Shown here: positions 1 through 5,367 of the stretch, one piece after another
Numbering within the stretch: position 1 is the first letter of the stretch
Layout of the letters: the number at the start of each line of letters is the position of its first letter
Source of the DNA: Acidobacteriota bacterium
GTDB lineage: Bacteria; Acidobacteriota; Aminicenantia; Aminicenantales; Saccharicenantaceae
Reading direction: 5' to 3'
Assembly (NCBI GenBank): GCA_003476685.1
Contig: DMVN01000035.1
Location: 1 to 5,860, forward strand
Length of the DNA: 5,860 bases
Position numbers and translations under genes: made by a program
Notes under the pieces: model-generated
Seen by the model: only the letters and a program-made list of their open reading frames with translations
What the model was told of the DNA's origin: nothing
The model's database searches: none

Positions 1-215
1 CCGCCAACCTCGACGCCGAGAACTCCTTCAACATCCTGGACATCATGCTCAACCTCAACTGCCAGCTTTCCATTACTTTCCTCTTCGCCACCCACGACGA
101 AAAGGTCATCCGCTACCTCCGGCGTAAAATCACCCTGTTCGACGGCCGCATCGCCGCCGACGAAGAAAAAGCGGGACACAATACTCATACCCCAATTTCT
201 GGTAACACCTCGTGA
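1..215 (+). CDS. ABC transporter ATP-binding protein, LolD/MacB type (3' end only)
   Basis: Only the last 70 codons are present; the first complete codon starts at base 3 and the stop is TGA at 213-215. The fragment opens with ANLD, which matches the D-loop just after Walker B in LolD/MacB ATPases (usual context DEPTANLD). It continues with FLFATHDEKV, the H-loop with its switch histidine, then an 'LFDGRI' strand typical of the family C-terminus. Walker A, the signature motif and Walker B lie upstream of the window. The family powers FtsX-type permeases that move lipoproteins, lipids or other hydrophobic substrates out of the inner membrane. The two permeases following on the same strand are its likely partners. 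The tail after the DG motif is short and hydrophilic, as usual. A 263-base gap separates it from the first permease, so co-transcription is likely but not shown. The subfamily (LolD or MacB) cannot be decided from this fragment. Confidence 0.9.
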   Translation, partial: ANLDAENSFNILDIMLNLNCQLSITFLFATHDEKVIRYLRRKITLFDGRIAADEEKAGHNTHTPISGNTS

Positions 216-284
216 CCATTATGCAACAATTTTTGCTCGGTATTAAATTGGAAATGATGCATAGATGCGCATTACAAAAGATTG

Positions 285-380
285 AAGGAAGAAAGGAAGA
301 AAGGACGTAAGGACGCAAGGACGTAAGAAAGAAATGACGAACGGAAGGAAGAAAGAAAGGAAGGAAAAAAAAGAAAGAAA
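285..380. repeat. Degenerate 8-bp-period purine-rich tandem array (about 12 units)
   Basis: Reading in steps of eight from base 285 gives AAGGAAGA twice, then AAGGACGT, AAGGACGC, AAGGACGT, AAGAAAGA, AATGACGA, ACGGAAGG, AAGAAAGA and AAGGAAGG, and finally two A-rich units (AAAAAAAA, GAAAGAAA). The phase holds without slippage for at least ten units. The + strand is almost entirely purine, a composition that can form triplex (H-DNA) or a flexible unstructured RNA leader. It lies in the gap between the ATPase and the first permease. No function is established. The repeats look like slipped-strand expansions that have since drifted. Confidence 0.8.
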
Positions 381-448
381 AAATCCATGGAACAAATAAA
401 GCAGGCAGCAGGAAAAACCCCGGCCATGAAGCCGGCATCCATAAAAAT

Positions 449-470
449 GGGGACAGAGTATTGTGTCCCC
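449..470 (+). repeat. GGGGACA/TGTCCCC hairpin just upstream of the permease start
   Basis: The left arm GGGGACA (449-455) pairs perfectly with TGTCCCC (464-470) around the 8-base loop GAGTATTG. The hairpin ends eight bases before ATG 479, so it occupies the place of a Shine-Dalgarno site; none is visible in the remaining bases (CAACAACC). The outer arms match those of the longer hairpins after the third gene (5181-5436). It may be a solo REP-like element or a translational control structure. The pairing is seen directly; the role is inference. Confidence 0.7.
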
Positions 471-478
471 CAACAACC

Positions 479-1945
479 ATGAAAGTCCTTCTGAAGTTAG
501 CCACCCGCAACCTGCTCGGCGCCGGCCTCCGCACCTGGCTCAACGTCGTCGTCCTCTCCCTAACCTTCGTGGTCATCATCACCGGTCAGGGTCTTTTCCG
601 CGGCATGGGCGACCAGGCCGCCCGGGCCAGCCTTGAAGCCGAATACGGCGGCGGCCAGTTCTGGCATTCTGCCTACGACCCCTACAACCCCCTCACCATC
701 CAGGACGCCCACGGCCCCATCCCCGACCAGTTCCTCCCCCTCATCGCCTCCCGCCAGGCCACACCCGTCCTCATCATCCAGGGCACGCTCTACCCCCAAG
801 GCCGCTTTCTCCCCGTCCTCATCAAAGGCATAGACCCGACCCAGCAAATCCTCAAAATCCCTTCAAGCTCGCTCATCGTAGGAGGGGAATCAGAAATTCC
901 AAACACCAGCATATCATCAAGTAATACCCCGCCGGATAAACCCGAGAAATCAAACCCGGCAGAGGGAGGCAATCGCAACCGGAAAAGCAATAATAAAAAT
1001 ACTGGTGATAATATTAATAACAATACACCTGCAGCTTCTGCGGCGCTCTTCCGTAAACCGCCTGAAAGCTACGAAACAAACAAAAGTTTAAACGGCAATA
1101 CGCCATCTACCGCCTCCACAGCCAGCAGGCCATCAACTGGGGCCGCTGACACTCCTGTCCCCATAATTCCCGACGAAATTCCAGCTTTCATCGGCACCCG
1201 CATGGCCACCACAGCCCGCCTTTCTGTCGGCGACACGGTCATCCTGCGCTGGCGCAACGCCCACGGCGCCTTTGACGCCCGCACCATCCGCATCGTCCAC
1301 ATCTTCCGGACCATCGTCCAGTCCGTGGACTCGGGCCAGGTCTGGATTCCCCTTTCCGACCTCCAGGCTATGGCCAGCCTCCCCGCCCAGGCCACCATCA
1401 TCACCCTGGCTCCCGGCGCTACCCCACCTTCCACCCTATCCGCCGACAGCTGGGTTTACCGCGACCTCCGCTTCCTGCTCCGCGACATAGACCAGCTGGT
1501 GGCCGCCAAAACCGTCGGCGCAACCACCGTCTACGTCATCCTGCTTTTCATGGCCCTTCTGGCCATCTTTGACAGCCAGGTCCTCAACATCTTCCACCGC
1601 CTCAAAGAAATCGGCACCCTTGTGGCCCTCGGCCTCACCCGCCGCCAGATTGTCCTGCTTTTCACCCTGGAAGGCACTCTCCAGGCCGTCCTGGCTGCCA
1701 TTCTGGCCGCCATCTACGGCTACCCGCTCCTCTCAGCTTTCGCCCGCACCGGCTGGAAAATGCCCGAGGCCTTTGACAGCTTCGGAATCGCCCTCGGCGA
1801 GCGCCTCGTCCCCGTCTTCACCGGCGGAATCATCATCGGGACGGTCATTCTGATAATGACCCTCACTGCTATCATCAGCTTCATGCCGGCCCGCCGGCTG
1901 TCACGTTTGCGGCCAACCGACGCCCTAAGAGGGAAACTGAAATGA
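479..1945 (+). CDS. FtsX/MacB-family ABC transporter permease, first subunit, with low-complexity periplasmic insertion
   Basis: This 488-residue inner-membrane permease has the LolC/LolE/MacB layout. An amphipathic N-terminus (MKVLLKLATRNLL) is followed by TM1 at about 21-40 and a large periplasmic domain at about 41-345. TM2 is at about 347-366, followed by the conserved cytoplasmic coupling segment RLKEIGTLVALGLTRRQI (374-391) that contacts the ATPase. TM3 is at about 393-420, TM4 at about 446-469, and the FtsX-type tail PARRLSRLRPTDALRG follows. The GIDP strand (117-120) and the 'PAFIGTRMA..LSVGD' segment (235-252) are normal periplasmic-domain landmarks. The roughly 99 residues between them (131-229) are Asn/Ser/Thr/Pro-rich and alien in composition. 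ATG 479 is preferred because it gives the usual N-terminus; TTG 461 in the same frame lies inside a hairpin. There is no Shine-Dalgarno site. The stop overlaps the next gene's start (ATGA), so the two subunits are probably translationally coupled. The substrate is unknown; a lipoprotein or lipid is inferred from the LolA-like neighbour. Confidence 0.92.
   Translation: MKVLLKLATRNLLGAGLRTWLNVVVLSLTFVVIITGQGLFRGMGDQAARASLEAEYGGGQFWHSAYDPYNPLTIQDAHGPIPDQFLPLIASRQATPVLIIQGTLYPQGRFLPVLIKGIDPTQQILKIPSSSLIVGGESEIPNTSISSSNTPPDKPEKSNPAEGGNRNRKSNNKNTGDNINNNTPAASAALFRKPPESYETNKSLNGNTPSTASTASRPSTGAADTPVPIIPDEIPAFIGTRMATTARLSVGDTVILRWRNAHGAFDARTIRIVHIFRTIVQSVDSGQVWIPLSDLQAMASLPAQATIITLAPGATPPSTLSADSWVYRDLRFLLRDIDQLVAAKTVGATTVYVILLFMALLAIFDSQVLNIFHRLKEIGTLVALGLTRRQIVLLFTLEGTLQAVLAAILAAIYGYPLLSAFARTGWKMPEAFDSFGIALGERLVPVFTGGIIIGTVILIMTLTAIISFMPARRLSRLRPTDALRGKLK
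869..1165 (+). other. Low-complexity, low-GC insertion within the first permease
   Basis: Residues about 131-229 hold some 15 Asn plus many Ser, Thr and Pro, with stretches such as NNKNTGDNINNN and TPSTASTASRPST. A hand count of 901-1140 gives 112 G+C of 240 (47%). Two sampled flanking 60-base blocks (661-720 and 1261-1320) each give 39 of 60 (65%). The strongly C-ending codon choice of the flanks gives way to A/T-ending codons (aat, aaa, ata). The insertion lies in the periplasmic domain between the GIDP strand and the IPAFIGT segment, where relatives usually have a short link. It is probably disordered. Its boundaries are approximate. Confidence 0.75.
1928..1945 (+). promoter_or_regulatory. 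Ribosome binding site and ATGA overlap coupling the two permeases
   Basis: AGAGGG (1928-1933) lies eight bases before ATG 1942 and sits inside the end of the upstream gene. The ATG and the upstream TGA share bases as ATGA (1942-1945). This fixes the start of the second permease and points to coupled translation of a 1:1 heterodimer. Confidence 0.75.
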
Positions 1946-3543
1946 TTAATTTCATCATAAAAGGCGTCCTGCGCGACCGCACCCGAAGCCTACTCCCCAT
2001 CCTGGTTGTAGCCGCCGGAGCCATGCTCACCGTCTTTTTCTACAGCTACATGCAGGGTGGAAAGAACAACTTCATAGATACCAGCGCCCGCTACCAGACC
2101 GGCCACCTGAAGGTGATGACCCGCGGCTACGCCGAGGAAGCAGAGCTGCTGCCCAACGACCTGGCCTTAACAGAAATTTCCAACCTCCTGGCCCGCCTCC
2201 GCGCCGATTACCCTGACTTCATCTGGACTCCGCGCATCCGCTTTTCCGGCCTCCTTGATGTGCCCGACGAGAAAGGCGAAACCCGGGCTCAGGGCCCGAT
2301 GACCGGCCTGGCCGTTGAACTTCTAAAAAGTGCCGATAATGACACTTTGACTCGGGGTAGCACTAATCTTTATAACTATCAAAAATTCCAGGCGGGCACA
2401 GAAGCTGTCCCCCGGTTTTCAGGACCAGTCGAAACGCCTGCCAACATGGGACCTTTAGAAAATTCACCCTTAGTCAGCCTTGCTGACAGTTCAACTCCAA
2501 GCGCTGGGCAAGGAAAATACATAGAACCCGGCCTAACACCTTCGGAAGACCCGGCCGGGAAAGCTCCTCAAAATAATTCAATTAATTCCCATCAAATAGA
2601 TTTTTCAACCGAGCCGCCAGAAATAAATATCTTAAACCTGGAAAAAGCCCTCCTCGCCGGACACCTGCCGCAGCAACCACGGGAAATCCTGGTGCCTTCC
2701 GAACTGGCCCGTTTGTTCAACATAAAACCCGGCGACCGGGTGACCATCCTCAGCTCCACCATGACCGGCGCTCTGGCCATCGCTGATTTCACGGTCGCTG
2801 GCATCATTCGGTTCGGCATAACGCCGCTCGATAAGGGCCTGGTCATAGCCGACCTGGCCGACATCCAGCAATTCCTGGACATGGAAGATGCGGCCAGTGA
2901 AATCTTCGGCTTTTTCCCGAATTTCCTCTACCAGGCCAGCTCAGCCAGCCGCCTCGCCCGGGAATTCGACCAGAAAATGGCCGAAGCGGACCTTGAAGCC
3001 CAGGCCGGGAGCGCGCCCGCCGCCCCCACAATTCCAGACCCCGAACTTCAGCCGGTCATGCTAACCCTCGGCCAGCAGGGCGGGCTAGCCGATATGATCG
3101 CCGTTTACGACATCTACTCTTTTGTCCTGGTTGCGGTCTTCGTGGCCGTGATGTCCATAGTGCTGTGGAATGCCGGTCTGATGGGCTCGCTGCGCCGTTA
3201 CGGCGAGATTGGTCTTCGCCTGGCCATGGGTGAAACCCGGTCGCACCTGTACGCCTCACTTATCGGTGAATCTGTCATAATCGGCCTGCTGGGTTCGGCC
3301 CTGGGCACGGCCTTCGGCCTGGCCATTTCCTACTACCTGCAGACCTACGGTATCAATGCCGAAGCTTTTACTAAATCTTCCGAAATGATGATGACCAACG
3401 TGATTAAAGCCCAGGTAACCTGGGTGAGCTATGTGATTGGCTTTATCCCGGGTTTGCTGGCCACGGTGCTCGGCACCGCCATCGCCGGACTCGGGGTGTT
3501 CAGGCGCAGGACAGCCACTCTGATGAAGGAGTTTGAGGCTTGA
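1942..3543 (+). CDS. FtsX/MacB-family ABC transporter permease, second subunit, with low-complexity periplasmic insertion
   Basis: This 533-residue permease is the likely heterodimer partner of the preceding one (compare LolC with LolE). TM1 is at about 17-38 after a basic N-terminus (RDRTRS). The periplasmic domain spans about 39-385 and includes 'TGHLKVM' and the landmark 'EILVPSELARLFNIKPGDRVTI' region (248-269). TM2 is at about 389-412. The coupling segment RRYGEIGLRLAMGETRSHLY (418-437) is a clear FtsX signature, followed by TM3 at about 438-466 and TM4 at about 492-518. The tail ends GVFRRRTATLMKEFEA, shorter than the usual 'P.xxAxxLxP' tail. Residues about 131-228 are a low-complexity insertion at nearly the same position as in the first permease. 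A second, small Ala/Pro-rich linker lies at about 350-370. The gene starts within the ATGA overlap and is followed by a 109-base gap before the LolA-like gene. The role is inferred to be extraction of a lipidated or hydrophobic substrate; the substrate is not visible. Confidence 0.92.
   Translation: MINFIIKGVLRDRTRSLLPILVVAAGAMLTVFFYSYMQGGKNNFIDTSARYQTGHLKVMTRGYAEEAELLPNDLALTEISNLLARLRADYPDFIWTPRIRFSGLLDVPDEKGETRAQGPMTGLAVELLKSADNDTLTRGSTNLYNYQKFQAGTEAVPRFSGPVETPANMGPLENSPLVSLADSSTPSAGQGKYIEPGLTPSEDPAGKAPQNNSINSHQIDFSTEPPEINILNLEKALLAGHLPQQPREILVPSELARLFNIKPGDRVTILSSTMTGALAIADFTVAGIIRFGITPLDKGLVIADLADIQQFLDMEDAASEIFGFFPNFLYQASSASRLAREFDQKMAEADLEAQAGSAPAAPTIPDPELQPVMLTLGQQGGLADMIAVYDIYSFVLVAVFVAVMSIVLWNAGLMGSLRRYGEIGLRLAMGETRSHLYASLIGESVIIGLLGSALGTAFGLAISYYLQTYGINAEAFTKSSEMMMTNVIKAQVTWVSYVIGFIPGLLATVLGTAIAGLGVFRRRTATLMKEFEA
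2332..2625 (+). other. Low-complexity, low-GC insertion within the second permease
   Basis: Residues about 131-228 run from just after 'GLAVELLKS' to just before 'INILNLEKALLAGHLP'. They are rich in Ser, Pro, Asn, Gly and Glu and show no recognisable domain. A hand count of 2341-2640 gives 139 G+C of 300 (46%), against 35 of 60 (58%) in each of 2701-2760 and 2761-2820. The position in the fold matches the insertion in the first permease, yet I see no clear sequence similarity between the two. The boundaries are approximate. Confidence 0.7.
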
Positions 3544-3652
3544 GTTAGCTTGAGCCAATAATATCTTTAGGTAAGCAATAGCCCGGGGATAAGGGCCGCA
3601 GATAGAAGCAGCACAGGCTGTCGCGCCGAAAATGCCGGAGGAGGATTGTTAT
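3544..3652 (+). other. Short intergenic gap before the LolA-like gene
   Basis: The 109 bases show no U-tract terminator and no convincing promoter, so the third gene is probably read from the same transcript as the permeases. The gap ends in a strong ribosome binding site, GGAGGAGG at 3637-3644. Confidence 0.5.
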
Positions 3653-3655
3653 ATG
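3637..3655 (+). promoter_or_regulatory. Strong Shine-Dalgarno site selecting ATG 3653
   Basis: GGAGGAGG (3637-3644) is followed after eight bases by ATG 3653-3655. An in-frame ATG at 3632 lies before this site and has no site of its own, so 3653 is the better start for the long reading frame. Confidence 0.65.
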
Positions 3656-5179
3656 AACAATCATTCATGTATGACCGGAGTGGCCAGAGCCTTAAGCTCT
3701 GGCACAAGGGTTGGCCCAGAGTCCAGCTCTGGAACTGGCCCAAGGACTGGCTCAGGTGCCGGCTCAGCAGCTGGCTCACGGTCTGCCTCCAGCTCTACCC
3801 CAAAGCCAGCGCGAGCCGTCATTTTAAGTCACGCCGGCGAGGAAGCACCGCACAGCCCCTATTCTTGCACGCGTAATTTAATATTGTTAATCAGGCCGTC
3901 TAAACAGAAGCCTACTCGCCGGCTGCCCAAGAACAATCTGCCTCAAACCAACATGCCTCAGCCCAATCCGCCCCAGACCAATTTTCCCAAAACAGTAAAA
4001 ATCCGCCAGATGGCGGGAGCTCAGGAGGGGAAAAATGAAACTTTTGCTGCCCAAATATTCTCTGAAAATTCTGCCCCGCAAAAACTGAGGCGCAAGATTT
4101 ATCCGGCCGCAAAGAGGCTCGCGGCGCTTATGATCATAGATTTTCTGCTTCAGTTTGCGGTCGTTGCCCTGAGTGCCGTCTTTTTATTCTGCGCTCAGGT
4201 TCTGGTTCAGCCGGCTGCGGCTCAAACCCAAAAATTGAGCGGTCAGGATATCTTAAAGCGCGTTGATGACAACATCACGGCCGACAATAAAATTATGACA
4301 GCTAAAATGATTATCCACCTGCGCCGGGCGTCGCGCACGGTGGAGTTTAAGTCATACATCCAGGGTACGGAAAAGGCTTTTACCGAATATCTGGCCCCTC
4401 CCCGGGAGCGCGGCACCAAGATGCTCAAACTCGGGAACCAGCTCTGGATGTATTCACCGTGGACCGAGCGGACCATCCTCATTTCCGGACATATGCTGCG
4501 TCAATCGGTGATGGGCTCGGACCTGAGCTACGAGGATATGATGGAAGACCCACGGCTTTCTAATTCCTACACAGCCGAGCTGGTGGGCGAAGAGGTGATC
4601 AGGCTGGGTGAAGGGCTTGGTTCGGAACAGGCGGTAGATGAACCGGGAATTGGCATCGGGAGCAATGGAAGCAATAAGCTATTCGCAAATTATTCTCTGG
4701 TATCGAGACCGGCAGGGCTTGAATTCTCGGGAGAACCCGGATACGAAAATTGGAGATATGAGAATCTGAGAACAGAAATAGAAGAATACCAAGCCCCTGA
4801 AATCAACAGAGAAATTGCCAGCCCGCAAGCGGGTCAAGCCGGATTTTCAAGCGACGTGGTCGCCAGAGGAACCGAGGTCAGTTGCTGGGTGCTGGAGCTT
4901 ACTGCCAGGTCAGAGGACGTAGCTTACCAAAAGCGAAAGTTGTGGGTGGATAAGGAGAGGTTCGTCGTGGTCCGGGAAGAACGCTATGCCAGGGGCGGGA
5001 CGCTGCTCAAGAAGACCGAGGTCCTGAGCCTGAAGAGGTTCGGTAAGCGCTGGGTGCCCGACCGGGCCGTTTTCAAGGACATGCTGAAAGCCGGCCAAGG
5101 CACAGAATTCGTGATTGACTCAATTGAATTCGACGCCCGGATCCCCGACTATATTTTCACCCGGGCCGCCCTCAAGTAA
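3653..5179 (+). CDS. LolA-like outer membrane lipoprotein-sorting protein with N-terminal extension and internal insertion
   Basis: From ATG 3653 the product has 508 residues; relatives of this periplasmic carrier family (COG2834/LolA_like type) usually have about 250. The C-terminal half is a clear match: 'DILKRVDDNI' (199-208), 'AFTEYLAPPRERGTKMLKLGNQLWMYSPW' (242-270), 'MGSDLSYEDMMEDPRL' (287-302), then after an interruption 'CWVLELTA' (411-418), 'KRKLWVDKERFVVVREERY' (427-445) and the 'PDYIFTRAALK' ending. A signal peptide lies at residues about 160-191 (MIIDFLLQF...QPAAAQ, AxA-type cleavage). It lacks a lipobox because FLFC has Phe before Cys. The 159 residues before it are Ser/Gly/Pro/Asn-rich and do not belong to the family. 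Residues about 314-409 form a second foreign segment. Possible true starts are ATG 3653, ATG 4130 (349 residues, weak ribosome site), or ATG 4035 if a one-base frameshift is present. In the operon it would accept the substrate from the permeases and ferry it across the periplasm (inferred). Confidence 0.85.
   Translation: MNNHSCMTGVARALSSGTRVGPESSSGTGPRTGSGAGSAAGSRSASSSTPKPARAVILSHAGEEAPHSPYSCTRNLILLIRPSKQKPTRRLPKNNLPQTNMPQPNPPQTNFPKTVKIRQMAGAQEGKNETFAAQIFSENSAPQKLRRKIYPAAKRLAALMIIDFLLQFAVVALSAVFLFCAQVLVQPAAAQTQKLSGQDILKRVDDNITADNKIMTAKMIIHLRRASRTVEFKSYIQGTEKAFTEYLAPPRERGTKMLKLGNQLWMYSPWTERTILISGHMLRQSVMGSDLSYEDMMEDPRLSNSYTAELVGEEVIRLGEGLGSEQAVDEPGIGIGSNGSNKLFANYSLVSRPAGLEFSGEPGYENWRYENLRTEIEEYQAPEINREIASPQAGQAGFSSDVVARGTEVSCWVLELTARSEDVAYQKRKLWVDKERFVVVREERYARGGTLLKKTEVLSLKRFGKRWVPDRAVFKDMLKAGQGTEFVIDSIEFDARIPDYIFTRAALK
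3935..3994 (+). repeat. Four-copy 15-bp tandem repeat encoding N-x-P-Q/K-T/P
   Basis: Four in-frame five-codon units follow each other at 3935-3949, 3950-3964, 3965-3979 and 3980-3994, encoding NLPQT, NMPQP, NPPQT and NFPKT. The nucleotide units are diverged but keep the pattern AAY-NNN-CCN-MAR-MCM. The repeats fall in the N-terminal extension of the LolA-like frame. Preservation of the peptide pattern hints that this stretch is or was translated in that frame. Confidence 0.7.
4023..4088 (+). other. Alternative start: strong Shine-Dalgarno, ATG 4035 and a 17-codon frame
   Basis: AGGAGG (4023-4028, within AGGAGGGG) lies six bases before ATG 4035. This frame encodes MKLLLPKYSLKILPRKN and stops at TGA 4086-4088. 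The peptide looks like the basic and hydrophobic beginning of a signal peptide. The frame differs from that of the LolA-like gene. One extra A in the A5 run at 4080-4084 would join it directly to the downstream KLRRKIYPAAKRLAALMIID signal-peptide region. Either the ancestral start was here and a single-base indel broke it, or the pattern is chance. No canonical -1 slippery heptamer is present: the sequence C-AAA-AAC lacks the first A. Confidence 0.45.
4592..4879 (+). other. Low-GC insertion interrupting the LolA-like domain
   Basis: Relatives have only a few residues between the 'ELVGEE' strand and the 'CWVLEL' strand; here about 96 residues (314-409) intervene. They are rich in Gly, Glu, Ser and Asn (for example GIGIGSNGSN and ENWRYENLRTEIEEYQ). 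A hand count of 4621-4860 gives 116 G+C of 240 (48%), against 37 of 60 (62%) in both 4381-4440 and 4981-5040. The composition contrast matches that of the insertions in the two permeases, but the residue choice differs. The boundaries are approximate. Confidence 0.7.
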
Positions 5180-5180
5180 T

Positions 5181-5246
5181 GGGGACATGAACTGCTTTCT
5201 GCCTGATCTTAGTCTTTTTCATTTTGTTAAAGCAGTTCGTGTCCCC
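5181..5246 (+). repeat. GGGGACA-type long hairpin, copy A
   Basis: The left arm GGGGACATGAACTGCTTT (5181-5198) pairs over 18 positions with 5229-5246. All pairs are Watson-Crick except one T-G wobble at position 8. The 30-base loop begins CTGCCTGATC and is T-rich. It starts two bases after the LolA-like gene's stop codon. No U tract follows the stem, so it is not a classical intrinsic terminator. Confidence 0.85.
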
Positions 5247-5255
5247 CGTTCTAGT

Positions 5256-5324
5256 GGGGACATGATGCCTTTTCCTGATCAATCAGTTTATTATCTATTC
5301 TATCTGAAAAGGCTTCGTGTCCCC
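5256..5324 (+). repeat. GGGGACA-type long hairpin, copy B
   Basis: The left arm GGGGACATGATGCCTTTTC (5256-5274) pairs with 5306-5324 over 19 positions, with one T-G wobble at position 8 and one T-T mismatch at position 11. The inner stem GCCTTTTC/GAAAAGGC differs from copies A and C but is still fully paired. The loop contains a small palindrome, CTGAT-CA-ATCAG. The spacer from copy A is CGTTCTAGT (5247-5255). Confidence 0.85.
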
Positions 5325-5367
5325 CGTTTCTTACTTGTCCCCAGTTCCCGCCGGGGATATGGGTGGC

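Larger units (their letters stand above)
216..478. other. Intergenic gap between ATPase and first permease
   Basis: This stretch has no convincing gene. It is much more AT- and purine-rich than the flanking coding DNA. It contains the 8-bp array, a small CCGGC (420-424)/GCCGG (431-435) stem with a 6-base loop, and a GGGGACA/TGTCCCC hairpin at 449-470. I looked for a sigma70-like promoter in 216-284 and found no -35/-10 pair good enough to report. No U-tract terminator separates the ATPase from the permeases. A possible 18-codon leader frame (ATG 426 to TGA 480-482) overlaps the permease start. Confidence 0.6.

Noticed and set aside
461..478. TTG 461 as the start of the first permease
   Set aside because: It lies within the loop and arm of the hairpin, has no ribosome binding site, and adds six residues (MCPPTT) not expected before the typical FtsX N-terminus at ATG 479.
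130..582. Minus-strand frame of 150 codons, Phe/Ser/Leu-rich, plus an overlapping 77-codon frame at 243-476
   Set aside because: It is the complement of the purine array and of two coding ends. Its composition follows from the repeat, it overlaps the ATPase 3' end and the permease start, and it has no recognisable motif.
869..1165. Intein or domain insertion in the first permease
   Set aside because: No intein splice motifs or endonuclease blocks are seen, and at about 99 low-complexity residues it is too small for an intein.
560..1713. Several frames on both strands inside the first permease (e.g. 560-847 minus, 1069-1434 minus, 1569-1853 plus)
   Set aside because: They are shadows of a GC-rich coding frame. 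The permease frame alone shows membrane helices and FtsX motifs.
4080..4088. Programmed -1 frameshift at the A5 run
   Set aside because: The heptamer C-AAA-AAC does not meet the X-XXY-YYZ rule and no clear stimulatory element was seen. A simple indel is a better explanation.
3567..4112. Minus-strand frames opposite the N-terminal extension (3567-3779, 3887-4081, 3912-4112)
   Set aside because: They have no ribosome sites or domain signatures, and their Gln/Leu/Trp-rich content mirrors the low-complexity opposite strand.
5229..5250. Hairpin A as an intrinsic terminator of the + strand operon
   Set aside because: The stem is followed by CGTTCTAG with no U tract, and the 30-base loop is much longer than usual for an intrinsic terminator.
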